A stretch of 13,461 nucleotides of DNA, from assembly GCA_036518955.1 (NCBI GenBank), contig DATDMG010000544.1, forward strand, positions 1 through 13,461, written 5' to 3'. The notes under the pieces are model-generated. The model saw only the letters and a list, made by a program, of their open reading frames with translations. It did no database searches and was not told the origin of the DNA. Shown here piece after piece: positions 1-6,362 of this stretch. Position 1 is the first letter of the stretch. The number at the start of each line of letters is the position of its first letter. Source of the stretch: DATDMG01 sp036518955. GTDB taxonomy: Bacteria > Actinomycetota > Actinomycetes > Actinomycetales > Kineosporiaceae. The translations under genes were made by a program, and so were the position numbers.

Positions 1-89
1 CCGGCCGGGTTGGGGTTGCCGGCCGGGTGAGGGTTGCCGGCCGGGGTGGGGTTGCCGGCCGGGTGAGGGTTGCCGGCCGGGTGAGGGTT
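1..89 (-). repeat. In-frame 18-bp tandem repeat coding NPxPAG hexapeptides
   Basis: Five contiguous 18-bp units read on the minus strand encode NPHPAG, NPHPAG, NPTPAG, NPHPAG and NPNPAG (residues 461-490 of the HD-GYP protein). The fifth copy lacks only one base at the window edge, and the array may continue outside. Variation falls mainly in the third residue (H, T or N). The unit length is a multiple of three, so gain or loss of copies keeps the frame. A low-complexity Pro/Gly/Asn tail of this kind is expected to be disordered; its function is unknown. Confidence 0.9.
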
Positions 90-1469
90 GCCGTTGCCGC
101 CGGCGTTGGCCTTACCAGCGCCCGGGCCTCGTGCCGGATTCTCCCCCAGGTCCTTCGAGGCGGCGGCCGAGCCGCCGCCTCGAGCGGCTCGAGCAGCGGC
201 CGACACCCCGCCGGTGATGGCCACTCCCTCCCTCATGACGTCGACGGTCCCGTAGAACATCCGGCGCGCGTCCTCGGTGGGACCGACGACGCGGCTCTCG
301 GACGCCGCGGGCTCCAGAAGGGGCGCCGCGGTCGCCCGCGGCTCGCCGGCCGCCCCGGGAACAACAGGCGATGCCGGTCCCAGGGGGGTGAGGCCGACGG
401 TCCCGGTCAGCGCGATGGCTCCGGCGGCCATCGTCGTCTGCCCTCCCAGCGTGGCACCCATCGCGGAGGGCGCCTGACCGATGAGCGGTAGGCCACTGAT
501 CCACGACAGCGGCCCCATCGTCAGCAGCAGCTGCCGCTGGGGCACGCTGAGCAGAGCGCGGACGACATTCGGGTCGAAGTGCGCGCCGCTGGAGGAGACG
601 AGCTCGCGCAGGGCGGCGTGCCTGCCCCGCGGCCGCTTGTACGCGCGAGTGGCGGTGAGCACGTCGTAGGCGTCCGCGACGGCGACGATCCGGGCGCCGA
701 GGCAGATCTCCTGGCCCTTGAGCCCCCGCGGGTACCCGCTGCCGTCCCACTTCTCGTGGTGCTGGACGATCACGTCCGCCCACTCACCGAGCCAGCCGAG
801 CAGCGGGCGCACCATCTCCTGACCGTGGATCGGGTGGTGCCGGAGCAGGACCCACTCCGCCGAGGTGGGCCGACCCGGCTTGTTGAGCAGGCGGGTGGGC
901 ACCTTCAGCTTGCCGATGTCGTGCAGCAGTGCCGCCCAGCGCAGCCGGTCCCGGTCGTGCTCGCCCAGTCCGATGCGCACGGCGAGGAGATCGGCGACCA
1001 CCCGGACCCGTTCGGAATGCCCGCGCGTGCCCCGGTCGTGCTCGCGCAGGGCGCTCACCAGGGCAAGGATGCGCTCGGCGGCCTCCTGCGTGCTCTCGTC
1101 CACGTCCGAGGTACAGCCGGACAGCAGATCGTGAAGGTCTCTGCGGCTCGCGACCCGCCGCGCCAGTCTCCATCGCGACGGCGCCCGCTCCGGGAAGACC
1201 AGCGACATCTCCAACAGCCCGGCCAGCGGGAGAAGGCGCTGCAACCAGCCGTGGGACAGCCACATCACCAGCCAGCTGACCAGGCACAAGGCGGTGTACC
1301 AGACCGCCACCGCGGCCCCGTCTGGTCGGGCCACCACGCGGGCGACGCCGTCGATGGTCACCACCGCAAGGACGAACGGGACGAACGTGACCACGGCACG
1401 AATGGACAACCCCGCGAACCAGCGGGGTTCCCATCGTGCCGGACCAGGGGCGTGCCGTCTTCTCGACAT
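1..1469 (-). CDS. Membrane-anchored HD-GYP domain phosphohydrolase, 3' end outside window
   Basis: Starts at ATG 1469 (MSRRRHAPGP), with GGAGG about 7 nt upstream, and is open to the window edge; 489 codons are visible and no stop is seen. Two hydrophobic segments (about residues 21-40 and 52-72) should anchor it in the membrane. The HD-GYP domain spans about 125-310: TRGHSERV (148-155), HDIGK (183-187), HHPIHG (201-206) and HHEKWDGSGYPRG (237-249) with the GYP signature at 245-247. Family knowledge: HD-GYP proteins are metal-dependent phosphodiesterases, many hydrolysing cyclic di-GMP; the metal-binding His/Asp residues and GYP are present, so activity is plausible. Substrate here is inferred. 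After the domain come two hydrophobic stretches (about 325-342 and 357-375), then a Pro/Ala/Gly-rich tail ending in NPxPAG repeats. It is the last visible gene of a minus-strand signalling block; a chemoreceptor lies upstream. Its frame is easily missed because other minus frames are also open. Confidence 0.9.
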   Translation of the reverse strand, partial: MSRRRHAPGPARWEPRWFAGLSIRAVVTFVPFVLAVVTIDGVARVVARPDGAAVAVWYTALCLVSWLVMWLSHGWLQRLLPLAGLLEMSLVFPERAPSRWRLARRVASRRDLHDLLSGCTSDVDESTQEAAERILALVSALREHDRGTRGHSERVRVVADLLAVRIGLGEHDRDRLRWAALLHDIGKLKVPTRLLNKPGRPTSAEWVLLRHHPIHGQEMVRPLLGWLGEWADVIVQHHEKWDGSGYPRGLKGQEICLGARIVAVADAYDVLTATRAYKRPRGRHAALRELVSSSGAHFDPNVVRALLSVPQRQLLLTMGPLSWISGLPLIGQAPSAMGATLGGQTTMAAGAIALTGTVGLTPLGPASPVVPGAAGEPRATAAPLLEPAASESRVVGPTEDARRMFYGTVDVMREGVAITGGVSAAARAARGGGSAAASKDLGENPARGPGAGKANAGGNGNPHPAGNPHPAGNPTPAGNPHPAGNPNPA

Positions 1470-1646
1470 CCAGGCGCCTCCACCCGCTCCCCATCGCGCC
1501 GCCTCTCAGCGCGAGATCATTCGGACCGTGCGCCTACGCAGCCCCCCTGCGAGTGCCCGACGAGACCATCTTGCAGCCGATTGTGGCGTACTGAAAGCAA
1601 TACGCGTGAATGCGACGGAGAGGTACGGAAACCTGCCGTGTGTCGA

Positions 1647-1680
1647 GCCGTCCCCCGGGCGCCTACCGGCCGCCGACGGC
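1647..1680 (-). terminator. Possible GC-rich stem-loop after the acyltransferase gene
   Basis: Immediately after the acyltransferase stop, the minus-strand transcript can pair GCCGUC (from 1680-1675) with GACGGC (1652-1647). An inner GGCG/CGCC pairing lies within the 22-nt interval. There is no U-tract, as is common for actinobacterial stem-loops, so this is only a candidate terminator between this gene and the HD-GYP gene downstream. Confidence 0.3.
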
Positions 1681-1683
1681 TGA

Positions 1684-2745
1684 TCAGGCGCGGATGCCGT
1701 CGAAGCGACGGATCGCCTCCTCGAGCAGCTCGGTCGCCGCCCGCTCGGACATCTGCGCGCACCGGATCGTCAGGGTCGACGAGCCCCCCGCAACGCTCGC
1801 GGCCCCGAAGGCGACGCCGGACCGTCCGCGCGCCACCGGGAAGAACGCCAGCTCGTCCACCCCGGCCAGCCGGTGCCGACCCAGGTTGGAGACCAACAGC
1901 GAGTCGCTGAAGCGCCTCACCACCGGTGACAGCAGCCCCAGCACCGCCTTCGGCGCGCGCACCTGCTCGACGGGTTCCGGCGGGTCCGCCATCGCGGTCA
2001 CCACCGCCCGGCGCACGTCGGCGTCCGCCCGCAGGTCGAGCCGAACGTAGCTGGCCACGTTCCCGACCCCGGCCGGACCACCGAGAGCCACCGTGATGCC
2101 CACCTGGCGCCACGGCTGTCCCGCGGCCCGGGTGTGGGCCCCGCACCCCGCGGCGCAGGCGGACGCCAGGCGACCGGTGATCTCTCGGCCGCGCACGGAC
2201 AGCGGGCGGACGACGAACACGTCGCCCGCGGGGGCCGACCGGGACGGTGCGACCGGGTCGGCGGGCCGGAAGAGCCGCCGCACCAGCGGCAGCGGGCTCC
2301 CCGGCCGTCCCGGAGCGGGCGAGGTCACCGGTGCGGGGAGCGGTCCCCCGGTCAGGGCGTCGAGGACGGCGACGCCGGCCAGCCCGTCGAACGCGGCGTG
2401 GTGCGCAGCGAGCCCGAGTCGCCGTCCGTCCGGAGTGACGAGAACCCGCAACGGTGGCTCGGCGGTCAGATCGAACGCCGCGGTGAGGCGAGGATCGTCG
2501 AGGGGATCGGCAGCAGCAGTCACGATCGGCTCGGCGGGCGCGCCCGGCACCCACCGTTCGCCGAGCAGCCGCGCCGCGGTGAGCGGGACCGCACCGGCGA
2601 GCCGGCGCAGGGCCGGGCCGAGATCGTCCACCGGGACGTGCGCGGTCGCCGTGATCACCACGACCCAGCGGGTGCGGGGGTCGGGGAAGCGCAGCAGGGA
2701 CAGTTCGTGGCGGGTGGCGGCCCGGGGCAGGACGTCGGTGCTCAC
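1684..2745 (-). CDS. Condensation/CoA-dependent acyltransferase-like protein with HHxxxDG motif
   Basis: From GTG 2745 the product is 353 residues (VSTDVLPRAATRHELSLLRF). HHAAFDG at about 115-121 is the HHxxxDG catalytic motif of the superfamily that contains NRPS condensation domains, PapA-type acyltransferases and wax ester synthase/DGAT enzymes; a SNLGR motif near residue 288 is also typical. No clear DFGWG motif was found. The family transfers acyl groups from a thioester to an alcohol or amine, but the acceptor here cannot be predicted. At about 353 residues it is shorter than a usual condensation domain or WS/DGAT protein (about 430-470). The start is uncertain: an in-frame GTG at 2847 would add 34 Cys/Arg-rich residues that look unlike coding sequence of this family, and neither start has a good ribosome site. 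It follows the chemoreceptor by 115 nt on the same strand and could be cotranscribed with it. Confidence 0.75.
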   Translation of the reverse strand: MSTDVLPRAATRHELSLLRFPDPRTRWVVVITATAHVPVDDLGPALRRLAGAVPLTAARLLGERWVPGAPAEPIVTAAADPLDDPRLTAAFDLTAEPPLRVLVTPDGRRLGLAAHHAAFDGLAGVAVLDALTGGPLPAPVTSPAPGRPGSPLPLVRRLFRPADPVAPSRSAPAGDVFVVRPLSVRGREITGRLASACAAGCGAHTRAAGQPWRQVGITVALGGPAGVGNVASYVRLDLRADADVRRAVVTAMADPPEPVEQVRAPKAVLGLLSPVVRRFSDSLLVSNLGRHRLAGVDELAFFPVARGRSGVAFGAASVAGGSSTLTIRCAQMSERAATELLEEAIRRFDGIRA

Positions 2746-2860
2746 CCGGCAGATCCGTGGCGGAGCCCGGCCCTGGCACTCGTCGCGGCCATCGCATCCC
2801 CTCGAACCGTGCCGACATGGCGTGCGGCATGCTACCGCCGCCCCCACCTGGGTTCGCCGG

Positions 2861-4444
2861 TCAGAACCGGAACCGATGGACCAGTTCCTGCAGCTCCCCG
2901 GCGATGCGCGCGAGTTCGCCGGCAGAACGCTGGGTGTCGCCCGCGCCCCTGCTGGCCGCGGCCGCCTGGCCCGCGACGTCGTCCACGGCGGAGGCGATCG
3001 AGGTGGCGCCGGCCGCGGCCTCGGCGACGTTGCGGGCGATGTCCTGGGTCACCGCCGTCTGCTCCTCCACCGCACCGGCGATGGTGGCCTGGGCACTGTT
3101 GATCCGGCTGATGACCGTCGAGATCTGCTCCATCGACTCGATCGCGGCCCGGGTCTCGGACTGGATCGCGCAGATCAGCGAGGAGATGTTCTGGGTGGCC
3201 GTGGCCGTCTCCCGGGCAAGGTCCTTGACCTCCGTGGCCACCACTGCGAAGCCCTTGCCCGACTCCCCCGCCCGGGCGGCCTCGATGGTGGCGTTGAGCG
3301 CCAACAGGTTCGTCTGCTCGGCGATGGCCTCGATGCTCTTGATGATGTCGCCGATCTGCTCGCTCGCCTGGCCGAGGCGGCCGACGTTGCTCGTCGTCTG
3401 CTCGGCGACCTGGACCGCCTCCTGGGCGATCGCGGTGGCTTCGGTGGCGCTGCGGGCGATCTCGGCGATGGACGCGCTCATCTCCTCGGTGCCGGCGGCA
3501 ACGGTCTGCACGCTGGCCGAGACCTGCTGGGCAGCGGCCGAGGCGGCACCCGCGCCGTCGGTCACCGAGGTGGAGGCCGCGTTGAGCTCGCCCGAGACCG
3601 CCGAGAACTCCTCGGCCGAGGCCGCGATCACCGCGGAGGTCTCGGTGATCCGCCGCATCACCGCGGCGAGCTCGGTGATCGCTGTCGACAGGGCCACGGA
3701 CATCTGGCCGACCTCGTCCTTGCCGGCGGCGGCGATCTGCTGGTCCAGATGCCCGTTCGCCACCGCCTCGAGGATCGCGACAGTGCCCTGGAGCGGCTTG
3801 GCGATGAGGCGGGCCAGGCCTACCGCGAGCCCCAGCGATGCCAGCAGAACGGTGATGATCATAGTTAGGATCATGATGCGGGCGGTGCGGGCCTGATCGT
3901 CGGCCTGCTGGATCGCCTGCCGTGCCACGTGGTCCTCGATCGCGGCGAGCTGGTCCAGCGCCTGGCTGGTCCTGGCGGCCGGATCGGCGACGACGCCGAC
4001 GCGGTACTTCTCGTAGGCCCGGACGTCGCCGGACGCCGCGAGCTGCCACTGACCGCGGGTGGCCTGCCGGTAGGCGGCGAAGGCGGCGTCGAAGGCGGCC
4101 AACGCCTGCTCGCGCCCGGTCAGATCCGTCGCGCGGTAGGCGTTCATCGCCTGTGTGATCGCGTCGATCCGGGACTGCCACTCGTCACGGACCTTCGCCA
4201 CCCCCGGGGCGGTGCCGTTGAGTGCCGCGAGCGGGCCGTCCAGACGGGCCAACGCGAACTCCGAGCGGGCATGCCCCAGGTCGGAGATGGCCGTGGTGGA
4301 GTCGACGTACATCGACCTGACCGCGGCCTGCAGCGAGTTCACCCGCCACAGCCCGACCATCCCGACCGCCATCGTCAGCGCCGCCACGACGGCGAAACCC
4401 ACCAGCAACTTGCCGGCCGTCGGGATGTCGCGCAGGCGCCTCAC
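2861..4444 (-). CDS. Methyl-accepting chemotaxis protein (transmembrane chemoreceptor)
   Basis: The 527-residue product starts at GTG 4444, with GGAGGG about 6 nt upstream. Layout: short basic N-terminus, TM1 (about 11-34), a helical extracytoplasmic sensor (35-188) resembling four-helix-bundle ligand domains, TM2 (189-212), a HAMP linker (about 213-265), and a long coiled-coil signalling domain (266-527). The hairpin tip is clearly conserved: EAIAEQTNLLALNATIEAAR (372-391) followed by AGESGKGFAVVATEV (392-406), the region that contacts CheA and CheW. There is no C-terminal CheR-tethering pentapeptide; the protein ends HRFRF. The role is to sense an extracellular signal and control the CheA kinase; the ligand is unknown. 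No che genes are nearby, so this is an orphan receptor feeding a pathway encoded elsewhere. A sigma-28/WhiG-like promoter box upstream fits a motility regulon. Confidence 0.95.
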   Translation of the reverse strand: MRRLRDIPTAGKLLVGFAVVAALTMAVGMVGLWRVNSLQAAVRSMYVDSTTAISDLGHARSEFALARLDGPLAALNGTAPGVAKVRDEWQSRIDAITQAMNAYRATDLTGREQALAAFDAAFAAYRQATRGQWQLAASGDVRAYEKYRVGVVADPAARTSQALDQLAAIEDHVARQAIQQADDQARTARIMILTMIITVLLASLGLAVGLARLIAKPLQGTVAILEAVANGHLDQQIAAAGKDEVGQMSVALSTAITELAAVMRRITETSAVIAASAEEFSAVSGELNAASTSVTDGAGAASAAAQQVSASVQTVAAGTEEMSASIAEIARSATEATAIAQEAVQVAEQTTSNVGRLGQASEQIGDIIKSIEAIAEQTNLLALNATIEAARAGESGKGFAVVATEVKDLARETATATQNISSLICAIQSETRAAIESMEQISTVISRINSAQATIAGAVEEQTAVTQDIARNVAEAAAGATSIASAVDDVAGQAAAASRGAGDTQRSAGELARIAGELQELVHRFRF

Positions 4445-4474
4445 CGCAGCCCTCCGATCCGATCGTCGCTTCCT

Positions 4475-4489
4475 GATGTCGACGACATC
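4475..4489. promoter_or_regulatory. 15-bp perfect palindrome at the predicted chemoreceptor transcription start
   Basis: GATGTCG-A-CGACATC is a perfect 7-bp inverted repeat with a one-base centre. It lies 31 bp upstream of the chemoreceptor start and just downstream of the GCCGATAA box, at the place where transcription would begin. This geometry suits a repressor operator; no binding protein can be named. Confidence 0.45.
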
Positions 4490-4490
4490 G

Positions 4491-4518
4491 TTATCGGCGG
4501 CTCGTGACGGCTGCTGAA
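4491..4518 (-). promoter_or_regulatory. Sigma-28 (FliA/WhiG-type) promoter candidate for the chemoreceptor
   Basis: On the minus strand, GCCGATAA (4498-4491) is an exact match to the -10 consensus of FliA and WhiG promoters. Sixteen bases upstream is TTCA (4518-4515), a weak match to the TAAA -35. Transcription would start near 4484, giving a leader of about 40 nt to the GTG at 4444, whose ribosome site is good. The -10 match and its placement before a chemotaxis gene support the call; the weak -35 lowers confidence. Confidence 0.5.
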
Positions 4519-4529
4519 GCCTCGTGACG
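4501..4529. repeat. Direct repeat CTCGTGACG, two copies 20 bp apart
   Basis: CTCGTGACG occurs at 4501-4509 and 4521-4529. One copy falls between the proposed -35 and -10 of the chemoreceptor promoter and the other just upstream of the -35. A 20-bp period is about two helical turns, so a protein bound to both copies would lie on one face. This is a candidate regulator site by pattern only. Confidence 0.35.
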
Positions 4530-4629
4530 ACGACCGTGGGCTCATCGCCGGCACGGGGCCGGGCGGTGGCAGGGACGACGCTGGCCTGCGGAGGGCTCCC
4601 GTCGGTGGCAGGCTCGTGCCGTCGGCAGC

Positions 4630-4657
4630 ATCACGGCCACGGGATCACGGTCACGGG
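4630..4657 (+). repeat. 14-bp tandem repeat ATCACGGYCACGGG before the MDR gene
   Basis: Two contiguous 14-bp copies, 4630-4643 and 4644-4657, differ at one base (C or T at position 8). The second copy runs into the GGAGG ribosome site at 4656-4660. The repeat could be an operator or a simple duplication in the leader. Confidence 0.5.
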
Positions 4658-4665
4658 AGGGCGAG

Positions 4666-5715
4666 GTGCGCGCAGCGTTCTACCAGGAGTACGGCGGGCC
4701 CGACGTGCTCACGGTCGGCGAGCTGCCGGCCCCGAAGGTCGGCCCCTCGGAGTTGCTCGTCCGCGTCCGGTCCGCGTCGGTGAACCCGGTCGACTGGAAG
4801 ATCGCCTCAGGCCGGCTCGACACGCTGCTGGAGGTGGTCTTCCCGGTCGTTCCGGGCTGGGACGTCGCCGGCGTGGTCGAGGCTGTCGGGCTGGACACCC
4901 CCGAGTTCGCGGTGGGCGACGAGGTCTTCGCCTACGCCCGCAAGGACCTCGTGCACGGTGGCACCCTCGCCGAGCTGGTCACCGTGCCGGTGCGCGCGGT
5001 GGCCCGCAAGCCGGCCGCACTGAGCTGGACCCAGGCGGGTGCCCTGCCGCTGGCCGGCCTGACCGCCTACCAGATGCTGACCAGGCTGGGCGTGCGCAGG
5101 GGTGACGTCGTCCTCGTGCACGCGGCGTCCGGCGGCATCGGCTGCCTGGCGGTTCAGGTGGCCCACGCGTCGGGAGCTCGGGTGATCGGCACGGCGTCCG
5201 CCCGCAACCATGATCTGGTGCGCGACCTCGGCGGCGAGCCGGTGGCCTACGGACCGGGCGTCGTCGACCGGGTCCGGGAGCTGGCGCCCCGCGGCGTCGA
5301 CCTGGTGGTCGACCTCGTCGGCGGCGTGCTGGACGTGACCCGGGCCGTGCTGGCCTCCGGTGGCAGGCACGGGTCCATCGTCGATCGCGCGGTCGCATCG
5401 GCCGGTGGGCTGTACGGCTGGGTCAGGCCGAGCGCCGCGGGCCTGACCGCGCTCGCCCGGCTGGCCGACGACGACGGACTGCGGGTCCCGATCGCGGCCA
5501 CGTTCGCGCTGGACGACGTGCCGGACGCCTGGCGGATGAGCAGGGAAGGCCAGGTCGCCGGCAAGATTGCGATCGACGTGAGCGGCGTCGGCAGCGGTCG
5601 GGAGGGCGTGGCGGACGCACTCAGGCCGTTGTCGAGACGCCTACTCCTCCGCGGGTCTGCTCGCCGTAGCGCGCCTTCTCCGTCGGCAGGTCCAGTGGCA
5701 GGGGGCGTCCGCTGA
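4666..5715 (+). CDS. Zinc-independent MDR oxidoreductase, quinone-oxidoreductase-like
   Basis: The 349-residue product starts at GTG 4666, with GGGAGG at 4655-4660. It is a medium-chain dehydrogenase/reductase: an N-terminal GroES-like domain (about 1-125; SVNPVDWK at 38-45, PGWDVAGVVEAVG at 63-75, VGDEVFAY at 83-90) and a Rossmann domain with HAASGGIGCLAVQVA (152-166) for NADPH. The catalytic zinc ligands of alcohol dehydrogenases are missing, which places it with NADPH:quinone reductases and related enone reductases. Such enzymes reduce quinones or alpha,beta-unsaturated carbonyls in the cytoplasm; the substrate here is unknown. The family normally ends just after the GKIAIDV motif (299-305). 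Here another 44 residues follow, Arg/Ser/Pro-rich, much of it read across the end of the convergent VOC gene. That tail is probably not part of the fold. The gene is divergent from the chemoreceptor. Confidence 0.9.
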   Translation: MRAAFYQEYGGPDVLTVGELPAPKVGPSELLVRVRSASVNPVDWKIASGRLDTLLEVVFPVVPGWDVAGVVEAVGLDTPEFAVGDEVFAYARKDLVHGGTLAELVTVPVRAVARKPAALSWTQAGALPLAGLTAYQMLTRLGVRRGDVVLVHAASGGIGCLAVQVAHASGARVIGTASARNHDLVRDLGGEPVAYGPGVVDRVRELAPRGVDLVVDLVGGVLDVTRAVLASGGRHGSIVDRAVASAGGLYGWVRPSAAGLTALARLADDDGLRVPIAATFALDDVPDAWRMSREGQVAGKIAIDVSGVGSGREGVADALRPLSRRLLLRGSARRSAPSPSAGPVAGGVR

Positions 5716-6127
5716 CGCGGGTGGATGCGGTGAGGAGAGCGGCGGGCACGAACCAGGCGACCTCGAACTCCAGCCCGTCGGGGTCTTTCGCGTAGAGGCT
5801 CTTGCTGGTGCCGTGGTCGGACGCGCCCACCAGCGCGCCCGCGCGGCTCAGCACACCGGCCAGACGCTCCAGCTCCGCCAGCGTGTCCACCTCCCACGCC
5901 AGGTGGTAGAGCCCGACGGTCCGCTGCCCAGCCTCGGACGAGCCGGCGGCGCTGCCGATCTCGAACAGGCCGAGGTCATGGTCGTTCGTGGAGTCCGGCG
6001 CCTGGAGGAACGCCGCCCCGGGGGCGGCCGCCACGGTGCGGAACCCGAGAACCTCGTGGTAGAACGCCACGCTCCGCTCGACGTCGCGCACGTACAGGAC
6101 CGCATGGTTGAGGCGGTGGACAGGCAT
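5621..6127 (-). CDS. VOC (glyoxalase/bleomycin resistance/dioxygenase) superfamily protein
   Basis: The product is 168 residues from ATG 6127 (MPVHRLNHAVLYVRDVERSV), with GAGGAG a few bases upstream. It carries two beta-alpha-beta-beta-beta units typical of vicinal-oxygen-chelate proteins: the first opens with NHAVLYVRDVERSVAFYHEV (7-26), the second with YHLAWEVDTLAELERL (74-89) and ends KDPDGLEFEV (114-123). Likely metal ligands are H8, a Glu near 56, H75 and E120 or E122, so a metal-dependent enzyme resembling catechol 2,3-dioxygenases or glyoxalases is plausible. The reaction is not predictable. An in-frame upstream start at 6232 exists but would add poorly conserved Pro/Arg-rich sequence and pass through the promoter dyad, so 6127 is preferred. 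The last 95 bp overlap the convergent MDR gene. Confidence 0.88.
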   Translation of the reverse strand: MPVHRLNHAVLYVRDVERSVAFYHEVLGFRTVAAAPGAAFLQAPDSTNDHDLGLFEIGSAAGSSEAGQRTVGLYHLAWEVDTLAELERLAGVLSRAGALVGASDHGTSKSLYAKDPDGLEFEVAWFVPAALLTASTRVSGRPLPLDLPTEKARYGEQTRGGVGVSTTA

Positions 6128-6155
6128 GGCACTCCTCGGTCGAAGCTGTCGGACC

Positions 6156-6184
6156 ACCGTAACATCTGGTTGAGTGCTCAACAA
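6156..6184 (-). promoter_or_regulatory. Promoter of the VOC gene with an embedded operator-like dyad
   Basis: On the minus strand, TTGTTG (6184-6179) and TACGGT (6161-6156) are separated by exactly 17 nt, with the start codon about 29 nt below the -10. The perfect inverted repeat GTTGAG-TG-CTCAAC (6169-6182) covers part of the -35 and the spacer, a classic position for a repressor of the TetR, MarR or GntR kind. The shared 9-mer GTTGAGCAC recurs on the plus strand at 6271-6279, nearer the whiB-like gene. The pattern is seen directly; the function is inferred. Confidence 0.45.
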
Positions 6185-6207
6185 GTGCGTCGGGCGGCCG
6201 GGACGCC

Positions 6208-6239
6208 GGCGGGCACTCAGGAAGGCGGGCACTCAGGAA
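6208..6239 (+). repeat. Perfect 16-bp tandem duplication between VOC and WhiB genes
   Basis: GGCGGGCACTCAGGAA is present twice with no gap, 6208-6223 and 6224-6239. Each copy contains GCACTCA, which also occurs in reverse orientation in the VOC promoter dyad (6171-6177), so the duplication may multiply a protein-binding half-site in the shared divergent region. Confidence 0.8.
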
Positions 6240-6306
6240 TAGATGGCGTCGCCAGGTCATTGCCACATCGGTTGAGCACCGGTCGAGACCGCGCGCTCAG
6301 CGCAGC

Positions 6307-6322
6307 CCGCGCCGTGGCGCGG
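6307..6322 (+). promoter_or_regulatory. GC palindrome in the leader region of the WhiB-like gene
   Basis: CCGCGCC-GT-GGCGCGG is a perfect 7-bp inverted repeat about 40 bp before the WhiB-like start. If transcribed it would form a stable hairpin upstream of the ribosome site; on DNA it could be an operator. In a genome this GC-rich, such palindromes also arise by chance. Confidence 0.3.
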
Positions 6323-6362
6323 CGGGGCGGGCCGAGCAGATTCCCCTCGAGGAGGTGACACC

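Noticed and set aside
1..89. CRISPR array or intergenic repeat interpretation of the 18-bp repeats
   Set aside because: There are no spacers, and the units are contiguous and in frame with the HD-GYP gene, so they are coding repeats.
112..1494. Two adjacent minus-strand open frames (112-783 and 784-1494)
   Set aside because: They are off-frame readings of the HD-GYP gene; the HDIGK and HHExxDGxGYP motifs appear only in the frame starting at 1469.
1576..1583. GCCGATTG, resembling a sigma-28 -10 box, on the plus strand
   Set aside because: Only six of eight bases match and no plus-strand gene follows.
1588..1603. Near-palindrome GTACTG-AAAG-CAATAC upstream of the HD-GYP gene
   Set aside because: Imperfect 6-bp arms and no clear promoter around it; too weak to call.
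1517..2830. 437-codon minus-strand frame overlapping the acyltransferase
   Set aside because: Arg/Gly/Pro-rich shadow; the HHxxxDG motif lies in the other frame.
2093..3868. 591-codon plus-strand open frame across the acyltransferase and chemoreceptor
   Set aside because: Low-complexity Gly/Arg/Asp-rich translation antisense to a clear chemoreceptor; no ribosome site or recognisable family.
6128..6232. N-terminal extension of the VOC protein to 6232
   Set aside because: It would translate through the promoter dyad and adds Pro/Arg-rich sequence not expected in this fold; ATG 6127 has GAGGAG upstream.
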